From: Paraburkholderia polaris
GTDB lineage: Bacteria > Pseudomonadota > Gammaproteobacteria > Burkholderiales > Burkholderiaceae
DNA: 64,000 nt
NCBI RefSeq assembly: GCF_012927345.1
Contig: NZ_JABBGJ010000028.1
Location: 62,001-126,000, forward strand
Direction: 5' to 3'
Shown: in pieces, positions 44,901-51,779 of the stretch
Layout: every line of letters starts with the position of its first letter
How positions within the stretch are numbered: position 1 is the first letter of the stretch
Made by a program: the position numbers and the translations under genes
Notes under the pieces: model-generated
What the model was told of the DNA's origin: nothing
Seen by the model: only the letters and a program-made list of their open reading frames with translations
Database searches by the model: none

Positions 44901-44951
44901 CGGTACCAAATGGATCGGCTTGACGAGTAAAGCGGAAGTGGGGTTCGTCAT
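41931..44951 (-). CDS. FAD-linked 2-hydroxyacid dehydrogenase with Fe-S domains (YdiJ-like)
   Basis: A 1006-aa fusion: a VAO-type FAD-binding domain (about 55-270; ARGAGTSQCGQ, GGMAGNNSCGSRSIEYGN), a FAD-oxidase C-terminal domain, a 4Fe-4S ferredoxin-like motif CVSCKGCKRDCP (about 655-667) and two CCG domains (PVCCGRTFLAAG; SSCCGMAGSFGYE about 939). The size and order match E. coli YdiJ (D-2-hydroxyglutarate dehydrogenase); D-lactate or glycolate oxidation is the alternative. It feeds electrons to the membrane quinone pool. Last gene of the GntR-controlled operon, 24 bases after the hydratase gene. Confidence 0.92.
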   Translation of the reverse strand: MTNPTSALLVKPIHLVPSAARLTTPLAQHLRKSLRGDVLFDAASRGRYATDASIYQITPIGVVVPRDQDDLRIALDIARSEKVPLLARGAGTSQCGQTVGEALVIDTSKWLNNIVAFDAEARTVTVEPGVVLDHLNAWLKPHGLWFPVDVSTAAQCTIGGMAGNNSCGSRSIEYGNMVHNVDAIDAILADGSEARFASLREAPQGARLQQIVEGVKQIAQRERDEIVARVPKVLRRVAGYNIDMFDCQNPRAYTDDGIANLAHLLVGSEGTLAFSRQLTLKLAPLPAHKTLGVVNFPTFWQSMDLTQHIVKLKPVAVELVDRTMIDLAMSNPAFRPVIEKALVGEPQAILLVEFAGEDRGQQLASLKQLAELMADLGLPDSVVEMPDANEQKALWEVRKAGLNIMMSMKGDGKPVSFIEDCAVPLEHLAEYTSRLTEVFHRNGTEGTWYAHASVGTLHVRPILDMRRDGAVKMRAIAEEAAALVREYKGAYSGEHGDGLCRGEWVAWQYGPRLNQAFTEIKALFDPDNRFNPDKIVRPPKMDDTRNFRFAPGYQAHRIETALDWSAWNVERDPLTGQETLPGSGNDLSGGLAKAVEMCNNNGHCRKFDAGTMCPSYRVTKDEQHVTRGRANTLRLAISGQLGEAGLASDDVKDTLDLCVSCKGCKRDCPTGVDMAKFKIEARAARVKRHGLRLRDRLVAFMPRYAATASRVPGLMALADNVPVLSAWFKRSVGFAPERTLPRFKKSFLASASAAKPPQGGALKEVLLFVDTFNNNMEPENARAAQLVLEAAGYTVHFNTRRGERPVCCGRTFLAAGLVDEAKQEARRMLDLFKPFVERGVPIVGLEPSCLLSLRDEFLHYGFGEEAQRLSKQAFLFEEFLVREEKAGRLQLALKPLAKEQALVHGHCHQKAFDAFTPVQTVLKWIPDLKVSTVESSCCGMAGSFGYEAEHYATSQAMAELSLLPAVRKIDGNTVMVADGTSCRHQIHDGAGVDAIHVARVLAMALQ

Positions 44952-44975
44952 ATCGTCGGCCTATAGGAAAGCGGG

Positions 44976-45725
44976 CTAGTACAGCGTCAGGCTAATCGGC
45001 GCGAGCCCTTCAATGAGCCCGCTTGCCGTTCCCGCGCTCTGCGGAAAGAACATGCCGGTGTACGAACCGGCGGTGACGACCATCTCCGGCGTGACCGCGA
45101 TACCGCGCGACGTGGCGTGATTGACGAGCCATGTCAGCAGGCGCCGCGGATCGCCGGCCGGATTGGCGGGCGTCGCCTCGACCACGTCACGCCCTTCAAA
45201 AGTGAAGCGGGCCAATGGCGCCACAAACGGAAAGTCCTCGCGATACGGCGTGAACTCGCCGACGATCAGCGCGCCGTGGTTCTGCAAATCCGCGAGTTGG
45301 GCGAGCTTGTCGACGTTGGGCCAGCCGTCGTAACGGCTCGCCACGATCTCGATGGTCGCGCCGATCGAGCCGATGCCTGCGTGCACGTCGGCTTCGCTAT
45401 AAGGGGTTGTGGAAGGCTCGAAGCGGCGGCCGAAGCGGAATGCGATTTCCAGTTCGAGACCCAGCGGCGCAAAGGCTTCGCGCGGCAACCGTGCACCGTC
45501 GGCGTGCAGGTCGCTCGCAGGCAACGGTGCGCCCTGGATCGGGCCGCTGTCGGATTTCGCGCCGATCTTCCAACCGCCGATCGGCGCATCCAGTATGCGA
45601 AAAATGTCGTGCTGGATCGCGTAGGCCGCGGCGCCGTCCGCGGGCGTTTGCTCCAGCGGCAACGCATCAAGCGTCAGGTGATTGCGGCGCGCGTCGGCGA
45701 GACGTTGGCTCAGTGGTGTTGTCAT
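44976..45725 (-). CDS. 2-oxopent-4-enoate hydratase (MhpD)/fumarylacetoacetate hydrolase-family enzyme
   Basis: A 249-aa enzyme of the MhpD branch: LSQRLADARRNHLTLDALPL, AYAIQHDIF, GGWKIGAKS, LGLELEIAFRFGR (Glu metal ligands ELE), ATIEIVASRYDG and GALIVGEF. Relatives hydrate 2-oxo-4-enoates or decarboxylate oxo-diacids using Mg2+. I prefer the ATG at 45725 on family length. A GTG at 45770 would overlap the MFS stop by 8 bases with AAGGG in place and is a real alternative, since the ATG has no clear ribosome site. Lies between the MFS gene and the YdiJ-like gene. Confidence 0.85.
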   Translation of the reverse strand: MTTPLSQRLADARRNHLTLDALPLEQTPADGAAAYAIQHDIFRILDAPIGGWKIGAKSDSGPIQGAPLPASDLHADGARLPREAFAPLGLELEIAFRFGRRFEPSTTPYSEADVHAGIGSIGATIEIVASRYDGWPNVDKLAQLADLQNHGALIVGEFTPYREDFPFVAPLARFTFEGRDVVEATPANPAGDPRRLLTWLVNHATSRGIAVTPEMVVTAGSYTGMFFPQSAGTASGLIEGLAPISLTLY

Positions 45726-45762
45726 TGCTTTAGAGGCGAAGAGGGGGAATGGTGCAGTCTGC

Positions 45763-47049
45763 TTATGCACTCACGCCCTTGGTGGCGTGGGCTTTGTCGA
45801 CCGCGTTGAACTCGAATTTGGTTTCCGGCTGCATGCGGAACGCGAGCACCACGCCGATCGCCATCAACAGAATGCTGCCGACGAACGGCAACTCCCAGCT
45901 GCCGAAGTAGTCGATCAGAAACCCGCCGGCCACCGGCGAAATGATCGCGGCCAAGGCCGAGCCGGTGTTCATCATGCCGCTCGCGGTGCCTGAGTATTCC
46001 GGCGCGATGTCCATCGGAATCGCCCACATCGGGCCGATCGTCATTTCAGCAAAGAAGAAGCCTGAGGCGAGACACGCCATCGACAGATACAGGCTGTGTG
46101 TGAACATCAGCGGAATGAGCGAGAGCAGACAGAACAGCATGCACACCGACACCATCCAGCTCCGGGCACGCCTCAGGCTGCGGGTACGCGCGAAGATCCA
46201 GTCGGTCACGATGCCGCCGAGCGTGTCGCCGAGTACGCCAGCAAAGAACACGACCGAGGCGAAGATTGCCGACTTTTGCAGTTGCAGGTGATAGCTGTGC
46301 AGGAAGTACTGCGGAATCCAGCTAAGGAACAGCCACAAGGTCCAGCCGTAGCAGAAGTACACGATCGTGACCGGCCACATGCGGCGAAACAGTTTTCCCC
46401 ACGGCACGCTGGCCGCTTTCGGCTTCGGCGCGGGCAGGACTTCAAGTTCCTCGGTCGTAATACGCGGATGATCTTTCGGATGTTCGGTGAACGTGAACGC
46501 CCAGACAGCGACCCACACCAAGCTGAACACGCCGCAGATATAGAACGATTCGCGCCAGCCCCAGGTCGCCATCACCAGCACGATCAAACCGGGGGCAATG
46601 GCATTGCCGATACGCGATGCTGCATGTGTAATGCCCTGCGCAAAGCCGCGTTTTTCTTTCGCGACCCAGCGCGCCATCGCGGAGGTAGCCGCAGGAAACG
46701 TGGCACCTTCGCCGAAGCCGAGCAGCACGCGAGCGGCCAGCAACGAAGCCAGGCCACCGGCGAGGCCGGTCAGCAAAGTCGCCACGCCCCAGATAGCGCC
46801 GCAGAAAATCAACGTGCGCTTTGCGCCGAAACGATCGCTGACCCAGCCCCCGATGATCTGAAAAATCAGATACGGATAAGCGAAAGCGGAGAACACCAGG
46901 CCCACTTCCATATGGGAGAGGTCGAACTCCTTGCCGAATCCGGCGGCCGCGGTGCTGACGTTGACGCGGTCCAGGTAAGTGATGAAGTACATGATGCTTA
47001 GCATCACTAGAACGATACTGGTCGCACTGGTCACACGAAACCGCTTCAT
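45763..47049 (-). CDS. MFS transporter, anion:cation symporter family
   Basis: A 428-aa carrier of the ACS (GudP/ExuT/phthalate) type: IMYFITYLDRVNVSTAAAGF in segment 1, GGWVSDRFGAKRTLIFCGAI and LLGFGEGATFPAATSAMARW, all family-typical, and GTASGMMNTGSALAAIISPVAGG in the second half. GGAGAGAGA precedes the ATG at 47049; the 29 codons upstream are not membrane-like. It probably imports the hydroxy- or oxo-acid that the operon degrades. Confidence 0.92.
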   Translation of the reverse strand: MKRFRVTSATSIVLVMLSIMYFITYLDRVNVSTAAAGFGKEFDLSHMEVGLVFSAFAYPYLIFQIIGGWVSDRFGAKRTLIFCGAIWGVATLLTGLAGGLASLLAARVLLGFGEGATFPAATSAMARWVAKEKRGFAQGITHAASRIGNAIAPGLIVLVMATWGWRESFYICGVFSLVWVAVWAFTFTEHPKDHPRITTEELEVLPAPKPKAASVPWGKLFRRMWPVTIVYFCYGWTLWLFLSWIPQYFLHSYHLQLQKSAIFASVVFFAGVLGDTLGGIVTDWIFARTRSLRRARSWMVSVCMLFCLLSLIPLMFTHSLYLSMACLASGFFFAEMTIGPMWAIPMDIAPEYSGTASGMMNTGSALAAIISPVAGGFLIDYFGSWELPFVGSILLMAIGVVLAFRMQPETKFEFNAVDKAHATKGVSA

Positions 47050-47232
47050 CGTCTCTCTCCATTGCAGTCTATCGACGGCGCGCCTGGAATGGCGCGCTGC
47101 CTCGTCGCCCGTCAGCGGGCTGCGCTGCGGGAACATCGCATGTTGTTCGTGGGCCGCGTTCTATGCGCGGCTCCGTGAGGGAAGTGCTTTCCGCCTTCCC
47201 GTGCTGCGAGATGCGCGATTGCGCTTAGGTGC

Positions 47233-48453
47233 TTAAGCCGCTGCTTTCAGCCCTGCGGCTTGCTTCGGCTGGCTCAACCACTCCATAGCGGCTGGCAGAC
47301 CGCTTTCCTTGAGCGGCACGCCCGCGAGCCGCAGGCCCATTTCGCAACCGGCCAGCGTCGCCAGCAGCGTCAGGTCGTTGCAGTCGCCAAGATGGCCGAT
47401 GCGGAACATGCGGCCTTTCATCTTGCCGAGGCCCGTGCCGAGCGACATGTCGAAGCGTTCGTAGATGACCTTGCGCACCGCGTCGGCATCGATGCCCTCG
47501 GGCATCATCACGCCGGTCAGCACCGGGCTATACACAGCGGGATCCGCACACTGGATCTCCAGACCCCACGCGCGAACCGCACGGCGGGTGGCTTCGGCGA
47601 GACGCTCGTGGCGGGCAAACACGTTGTCCAGCCCTTCGCCGAGAATCATCTCCAGCGCCTCATTGAGCCCGTACAGCAGGTTCGTGTTCGGCGTGTACGG
47701 CCAGTAGCCGCTCTTGTTCATCTCGACGATGTCGGTCCAGTCCCAGAAGCTGCGCGGCAATTTGGCCTGCTTGCTGGCAGCGAATGCCTTCGGCGAGATC
47801 GCGTTGAAGCTGATACCCGGCGGCAGCATCAGACCCTTTTGCGAGCCCGACACGGTGACGTCGACGCCCCATTCGTCATGGCGATAGTCAGCGCAGGCCA
47901 GGCCCGAGATCGTGTCGACCAGCAGCAGTGCCGGGTGGCCGGCGGCGTCGATCGCGCGGCGCACGGCGGCGATATCCGAGGTGACGCCCGTCGAGGTTTC
48001 GTTATGGACGACGCACACCGCCTTGATCGCGTGCTGCGTGTCGGCACGCAGGCGCTCTTCGATCATTTTCGGCTGAACCCCGCGCCGCCAGCCTTCGATG
48101 CCAGGCAGGCCGAGGAACTCCGGCTTCAGCCCGAGGCTTTCCGCCATCTTTTTCCACAGCGTCGCGAAGTGACCGGTTTCGAACATCAGCACGTTGTCGC
48201 CGGGGCTCAGCGTGTTTGACAGCGCCGCTTCCCACGCGCCGGTGCCTGAGGCCGGATAGATGACCACCGGTTGCTGCGTCTTGAAGATTTTCTTGATGCC
48301 TTCGAGCACCTTCAGACCGAGTTCGCCGAACTCGGGGCCGCGGTGATCGATGGTCGGGTAGCTCATCGCCCGGAGAATGCGATCGGGCACCGGGCTCGGA
48401 CCCGGGATCTGCAGGAAGTGACGGCCAGCGGGGTGAAAGTCTAACTTGAGCAT
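47233..48453 (-). CDS. Serine-glyoxylate (alanine-glyoxylate) aminotransferase
   Basis: A 406-aa PLP enzyme of class V: QIPGPSPVPDRILRAM, HRGPEFGELGLKVLEGIKKIF, YPASGTGAWEAAL and the Schiff-base Lys206 in VSGSQKGLMLPPG. The sequence fits SgaA-type serine-glyoxylate transaminase; the (S)-ureidoglycine-glyoxylate branch is the alternative. GGAGGAG sits just before the ATG. First gene of the operon with an ACS carrier, an MhpD-like hydratase and a YdiJ-like dehydrogenase, and downstream of the palindrome at 48472-48485. The operon would join amino-group transfer to oxidation of a 2-hydroxyacid; no known pathway with this exact set comes to mind. Confidence 0.92.
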   Translation of the reverse strand: MLKLDFHPAGRHFLQIPGPSPVPDRILRAMSYPTIDHRGPEFGELGLKVLEGIKKIFKTQQPVVIYPASGTGAWEAALSNTLSPGDNVLMFETGHFATLWKKMAESLGLKPEFLGLPGIEGWRRGVQPKMIEERLRADTQHAIKAVCVVHNETSTGVTSDIAAVRRAIDAAGHPALLLVDTISGLACADYRHDEWGVDVTVSGSQKGLMLPPGISFNAISPKAFAASKQAKLPRSFWDWTDIVEMNKSGYWPYTPNTNLLYGLNEALEMILGEGLDNVFARHERLAEATRRAVRAWGLEIQCADPAVYSPVLTGVMMPEGIDADAVRKVIYERFDMSLGTGLGKMKGRMFRIGHLGDCNDLTLLATLAGCEMGLRLAGVPLKESGLPAAMEWLSQPKQAAGLKAAA

Positions 48454-48471
48454 TTGGCTCCTCCGATTGAA

Positions 48472-48485
48472 TTTTGCATGCAAAA
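48472..48485. promoter_or_regulatory. GntR operator, operon side
   Basis: Perfect 14-bp palindrome TTTTGCATGCAAAA, 19 bases upstream of the aminotransferase start codon. Confidence 0.75.
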
Positions 48486-48518
48486 AACTATATCAGATGA
48501 TCCGCAAGTACCCCAAGG

Positions 48519-48529
48519 CAAAATTTGCG
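48519..48529. promoter_or_regulatory. Third palindrome in the gntR divergent region
   Basis: GCAAAATTTGC, an 11-base palindrome; may be an extra or degenerate regulator site. Confidence 0.4.
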
Positions 48530-48609
48530 TGCTGACACCGGTGTTTACCCGTGCTATTAACTAATCTGTATGCTTCCGCTAAAATCAGACCTAACACGAT
48601 GTTGAGGGC

Positions 48610-48623
48610 TTTTGTATGCAAAA
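48610..48623. promoter_or_regulatory. GntR operator overlapping the gntR start codon
   Basis: TTTTGTATGCAAAA contains the ATG at 48616-48618. It matches the operon-side palindrome at 13 of 14 bases, which suggests autorepression. Confidence 0.75.
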
Positions 48624-49341
48624 TTCGGATTTCGACGCGGGTGTGGCCGCTTCCCCGCTGATGCCGAGGGTCGAGCGTCAGCGCTTGCACGACACGGTGG
48701 TGGAGCACATTCGCCGGTTTATCGTCGAGGGGGTGCTCGAGCCGGGCAAGAAACTGAACGAGCGCGAGTTATGCGAGACGCTTGGGATTTCGCGCACGCC
48801 GTTGCGGGAGGCGCTGAAGGTGTTGGCTGCCGAAGGGCTGATCGAGATTTCGCCGAACCGGGGCGCGTCGGTGTCGAAGATGTCGGAAGCGGAGTTACGC
48901 GAGACTTTTGAATTGATGAGTGGTCTTGAAGCTTTTTCCGGCGAACTGGCAGCTGAGCGGATGACAGCGGCGGAGCTTGCCGAGATCAAGGCGTTGCATT
49001 ACGCGATGCTGGCTTGCCGGACGCAGAACGATCTGGCTGGGTACTACAGCCGCAACCAGGCGATTCACGACAAGATCAATGAGGCGGCGAGGAATTCAGC
49101 ACTGCGGCAGACTTATGTCGCTGTTAATCGACGCCTGCAGGCGTTGCGGTTCCGGTCGAATTTTCAGACCCCCAAGTGGGACAGCGCGATTCATGATCAC
49201 GATGAGATGTTGAAGGCGCTCGAGGCGCGGGACGGGAAGAAGTTGAGCGCGATTCTGCGGCAGCATTTGCTGGATAAGCGGGATGCGGTTTTGCAGGTGC
49301 AATCGCGGGAAGAGGTGGCGGCTTCGGTGTTGAAGGTTTAA
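48616..49341 (+). CDS. GntR-family regulator, FCD (FadR) type
   Basis: 241 aa. A winged HTH (about 20-85; LHDTVVEHIRRFIVEGVLEP, then NERELCETLGISRTPLREAL) and an FCD ligand domain with metal-type His/Asp residues (YYSRNQAIHDKIN, HDHDEMLKAL, LRQHL). Divergent from the aminotransferase operon, with two near-identical 14-bp palindromes, one on its own start codon; no Shine-Dalgarno is visible within that palindrome. It probably represses both sides until an operon intermediate binds the FCD domain. Confidence 0.92.
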   Translation: MQNSDFDAGVAASPLMPRVERQRLHDTVVEHIRRFIVEGVLEPGKKLNERELCETLGISRTPLREALKVLAAEGLIEISPNRGASVSKMSEAELRETFELMSGLEAFSGELAAERMTAAELAEIKALHYAMLACRTQNDLAGYYSRNQAIHDKINEAARNSALRQTYVAVNRRLQALRFRSNFQTPKWDSAIHDHDEMLKALEARDGKKLSAILRQHLLDKRDAVLQVQSREEVAASVLKV

Positions 49342-49451
49342 GCGGTCTGTTGGCTTGGGCGGTGGTGTGGGGTGCGCGGCTTGCGGCATTGGCTTCCTTT
49401 TGGTTTGCAGCGTCGTAGGCACAATGAACGCCGCCACCGCGGGCAGAAAAA

Positions 49452-49520
49452 CTTGTCCCCATAAAATGTTGGCAAGCCTGTGGACAACCTTCGCACATCC
49501 CAGCCAAGTCGTTGAAGCAA
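49452..49520 (+). repeat. 69-bp element with DnaA-box-like arms, copy 1
   Basis: CTTGTCCCCA, 17 bases, TGTGGACAAC, then a tail with CGCACA, CCAAG and TTGA. Same layout as the copies at 49634 and 51617. The rest of the gap 49342-49806 holds no gene. Confidence 0.7.
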
Positions 49521-49633
49521 CAGAAATATCCAGTGGCGGTTGATGCGTAAGCATCACTCACCATCCCGTTGCCGGCCACGCACAAAACTAGAATAGCGAA
49601 GCCGCGGCCCCAGGCGCGACACCCCACCCCCTA

Positions 49634-49702
49634 GTTGTCCACATAATTTGTGATCAAGGCTGTGGACAACACGCCCACAACGATGCCAAGCCATTGATGC
49701 AA
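49634..49702 (+). repeat. 69-bp element with DnaA-box-like arms, copy 2
   Basis: GTTGTCCACA (49634-49643), 17 bases, TGTGGACAAC (49661-49670): perfect 10-bp inverted arms, then the conserved tail GCCAAGCCATTGATGC. Confidence 0.75.
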
Positions 49703-49806
49703 ATACGTTCTGCCAAGTCGATGCATCTTGTGCCGTTTTGACGAGGCGAAGCGGACAGACGCGATGCGCACGCTGCCACCATGAATTGGGGTGTACACCA
49801 CCGCTG

Positions 49807-50526
49807 TTACCAATTAGGGACTCCGCCCGTCGCCTTGAATTGCGCGTAACTGATCATCTGAAAATGCTGGCCGCCGGTCAATTTCAAGATCATCTTTGAG
49901 TCGTCGGGCGGAATCTCTCCGAACATCTCGTAGTGAAATGCGAGCGTGCTCACGTAGTTGACGGTTGGTGCTGTTGAGTGGAACCGCGTGTACCCACCGG
50001 TTTGCGCGGCGTTCCAAAATACCCTGTCGCCGCTGATGCTTTCGCGCGCGTCCTTGAATAGCCACGCCGCGCACGCGGGAAAGACGGGGCGTTTAAGGAA
50101 ATAACAGTTGGTGTCGTTGAAATCGACGCCGTTGGACTCTTTACAGATTCCGAGCATACGGCCGTCGGCAGAGAAAATATTTCGCGCCGCCGTGACCACC
50201 TGCGCACCCGTTTCCTCGACGATCATGCGCATCGTTTCGACATGGTTTGGCTCGTACCAGTTATCGGCGTCAAGAAAACAGATCGCATCAAATCCATTGG
50301 CGGCCGCGCAAGCGGCACCTACACCGCGAGGTGTATCTCCGTAGTCGGCGTGATTGGGAATTTTGATGTGGACCACCCCCGTCCAGCTATCAACTTCGGA
50401 GTCAGGAAATCCATCGGCGACCATAAAGTGGGTCACGTCACCTAGCTGCGCAAGGACGCTTTCGTGACATCTTCGTAAGACGTGACGCGGCTCTTTGTAG
50501 TAGGCGCTAATGACGGCGACTCGCAT
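49807..50526 (-). CDS. Family 2-type glycosyltransferase
   Basis: A 239-aa soluble GT-A fold protein. MRVAVISAYYKEPRHVLRRC is the nucleotide-sugar-binding start, ICFLDADNWYEPNHVETM carries the metal-binding D-x-D (Asp86, Asp88), and ESISGDRVFWNAAQTGG is the usual acceptor-side loop. It is shorter than most GT2 enzymes (about 300 aa) but looks complete. Acceptor and sugar are unknown. GC is lower than in the flanks, and direct copies of a 69-bp element stand on either side of the cassette, so it was probably acquired. Its ATG overlaps a plus-strand ATG (CATG). Confidence 0.8.
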   Translation of the reverse strand: MRVAVISAYYKEPRHVLRRCHESVLAQLGDVTHFMVADGFPDSEVDSWTGVVHIKIPNHADYGDTPRGVGAACAAANGFDAICFLDADNWYEPNHVETMRMIVEETGAQVVTAARNIFSADGRMLGICKESNGVDFNDTNCYFLKRPVFPACAAWLFKDARESISGDRVFWNAAQTGGYTRFHSTAPTVNYVSTLAFHYEMFGEIPPDDSKMILKLTGGQHFQMISYAQFKATGGVPNW

Positions 50527-50857
50527 GAAGATTCTTTGCGGGACTGGTGGAACGGCGGATTATATCTATTGGCAACTCGCTCAAGGCTATCTCAATTACC
50601 GGTCGTCCGAGGCGCCATCAGGCATTCACGCAACTACGGTCATCAGGTACGCGAGCGCCAAAAAATTGATGCGCACTAGTCTGCCCCTGTTCTTGAACCG
50701 ACAAGCAATTTAATCATGCGCCAGCAGGGGCGATGCCAAAGCGGCACCCCCGCTGCAACAAAGTCCCACAAACTCGTTGTCCGTCACCGCAACTGCTAGA
50801 ACACACCGTTGCAATGATCGAACGTCGTTCGGTCATTGCGCAGAACTCGCTCACCAA
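50527..50857. other. Lower-GC gap with a doubtful short ORF
   Basis: A plus-strand frame at 50525-50713 (MKILCGTGGTADYIYWQLAQ, then loss of character) begins on a start codon overlapping the glycosyltransferase start. It has no ribosome site and I take it as chance or a remnant. Nothing else recognised. Confidence 0.4.
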
Positions 50858-51133
50858 TTACTCTTCTGACGGTCGATCGATTGGATGCTGCGTAAAGGTC
50901 ATGTATTGCTTGATCTCCGGCTGGCCCAGCGCAATCAGATTAAGTACGCCACCACCAAACCGACGCACGAATTCGTCGTCAAGCCTGAAATTGAATTCGT
51001 CCAGCAGGACCGGCACTTCGAGTTCTCCAGCCACAACTGGGGCCACCCTAGCCCGTGAAGCAGATTGCACAATCAACCATTGACGATCTTCGTCGTAAGT
51101 TATTACCACAGAACATGGCGGAAATTTAGTCAT
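50858..51133 (-). CDS. Small acidic hypothetical protein of the cassette
   Basis: A 91-aa soluble acidic protein that I do not recognise (VVITYDEDRQWLIVQSASRA, LEVPVLLDEFNFRLDDEFV, VLNLIALGQPEIKQY). The ATG at 51133 has AGAGGG 6 bases upstream and shares its A with the stop codon of the preceding 38-codon ORF (TGATG), a classical termination-reinitiation arrangement. An in-frame ATG 5 codons upstream lacks this. The gene pair is inside the lower-GC region between 69-bp elements. Confidence 0.6.
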   Translation of the reverse strand: MTKFPPCSVVITYDEDRQWLIVQSASRARVAPVVAGELEVPVLLDEFNFRLDDEFVRRFGGGVLNLIALGQPEIKQYMTFTQHPIDRPSEE

Positions 51134-51249
51134 CAACGCCCTCTGCAAGTTTGATAATCAGCAAACGCCTGCTCCATAAGCAGCATGAATGCGGCAAGCA
51201 CGTGTGCTGCCATGCCTGCTGGGCTCCCATTGTGTCCCTTGTTTTTCAT
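51133..51249 (-). CDS. Possible 38-aa peptide translationally coupled to the next ORF
   Basis: MKNKGHNGSPAGMAAHVLAA begins it and FADYQTCRGR ends it; the middle is a hydrophobic or amphipathic helix (AAHVLAAFMLLMEQAF). AAGGA lies 6-7 bases before the ATG at 51249, and its TGA overlaps the ATG of the 91-aa ORF by one base. Those two signals are the only evidence; the peptide matches nothing I know. It could be a leader peptide that sets expression of the next gene, or a small toxin-like or membrane peptide. Confidence 0.45.
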   Translation of the reverse strand: MKNKGHNGSPAGMAAHVLAAFMLLMEQAFADYQTCRGR

Positions 51250-51779
51250 AGTCATCCTTATTGGTTGTACTTGTATGAAGCCCAAGTACCCTATAAGGAG
51301 CACTTCATCCTCTCTATCCGACAATTCCTAAAATTACGACTTCCTTGGCATCTCACCAGAGACTTTCGACGCCACTCAGGACAATGCGTGAGACTTCATG
51401 GAAGATCACGTAGGCCATCTACACGCAGCGACGACAGCAACAGGAAAAGGCGGACGCGGACAAACCGTCGCGGCTCGTCCGGTCCCGAGACATTCCTGCG
51501 CGGAAGTAGATAGAAGCTGAGAAGCCGCGTCGGGCCGACAAGGAAGCAAGGGACACCGCATCGCATGAAAACCGAGCTGTGCGTTAGCGGCCTGGCGTTC
51601 GAGCGACGGTCGCAAAGTTATCCCCAGTTTTTGTTCGCAAGGCTGTGGACAACTTGCGCACAGGCCCGCCAAGTGCTTGATGCCGCACGCGTATCTCCCA
51701 TCGGCTCAGCCGCAGGCAGAAGCCTCGCCATGTGATAAAAAGAAACTCCCCACGCTTTGCCACTCGTCGAGGCCCCCGC
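51250..51779. other. Lower-GC gap before the antiporter gene
   Basis: No gene called. The 69-bp element copy 3 lies at 51617-51685. A plus-strand open stretch near 51427-51510 reads RRQQQEKADADKPSRLVRSR and could be the tail of a lost gene; support is thin. Confidence 0.4.
51617..51685 (+). repeat. 69-bp element with DnaA-box-like arms, copy 3
   Basis: GTTATCCCCA (51617-51626), 17 bases, TGTGGACAAC (51644-51653), then a tail CGCACA...GCCAAGTGCTTGATGC. Direct orientation relative to copies 1 and 2. Confidence 0.75.

Noticed and set aside
50525..50713. Plus-strand 63-codon gene MKILCGTGG...
   Set aside because: Its start overlaps the glycosyltransferase start codon, it has no ribosome site, and the C-terminal part has no protein-like character.
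49452..51685. Replication origin, suggested by DnaA-box-like sequences
   Set aside because: No dnaA, dnaN, parAB or repA nearby and only paired boxes with fixed spacing; better explained as a dispersed repeat.
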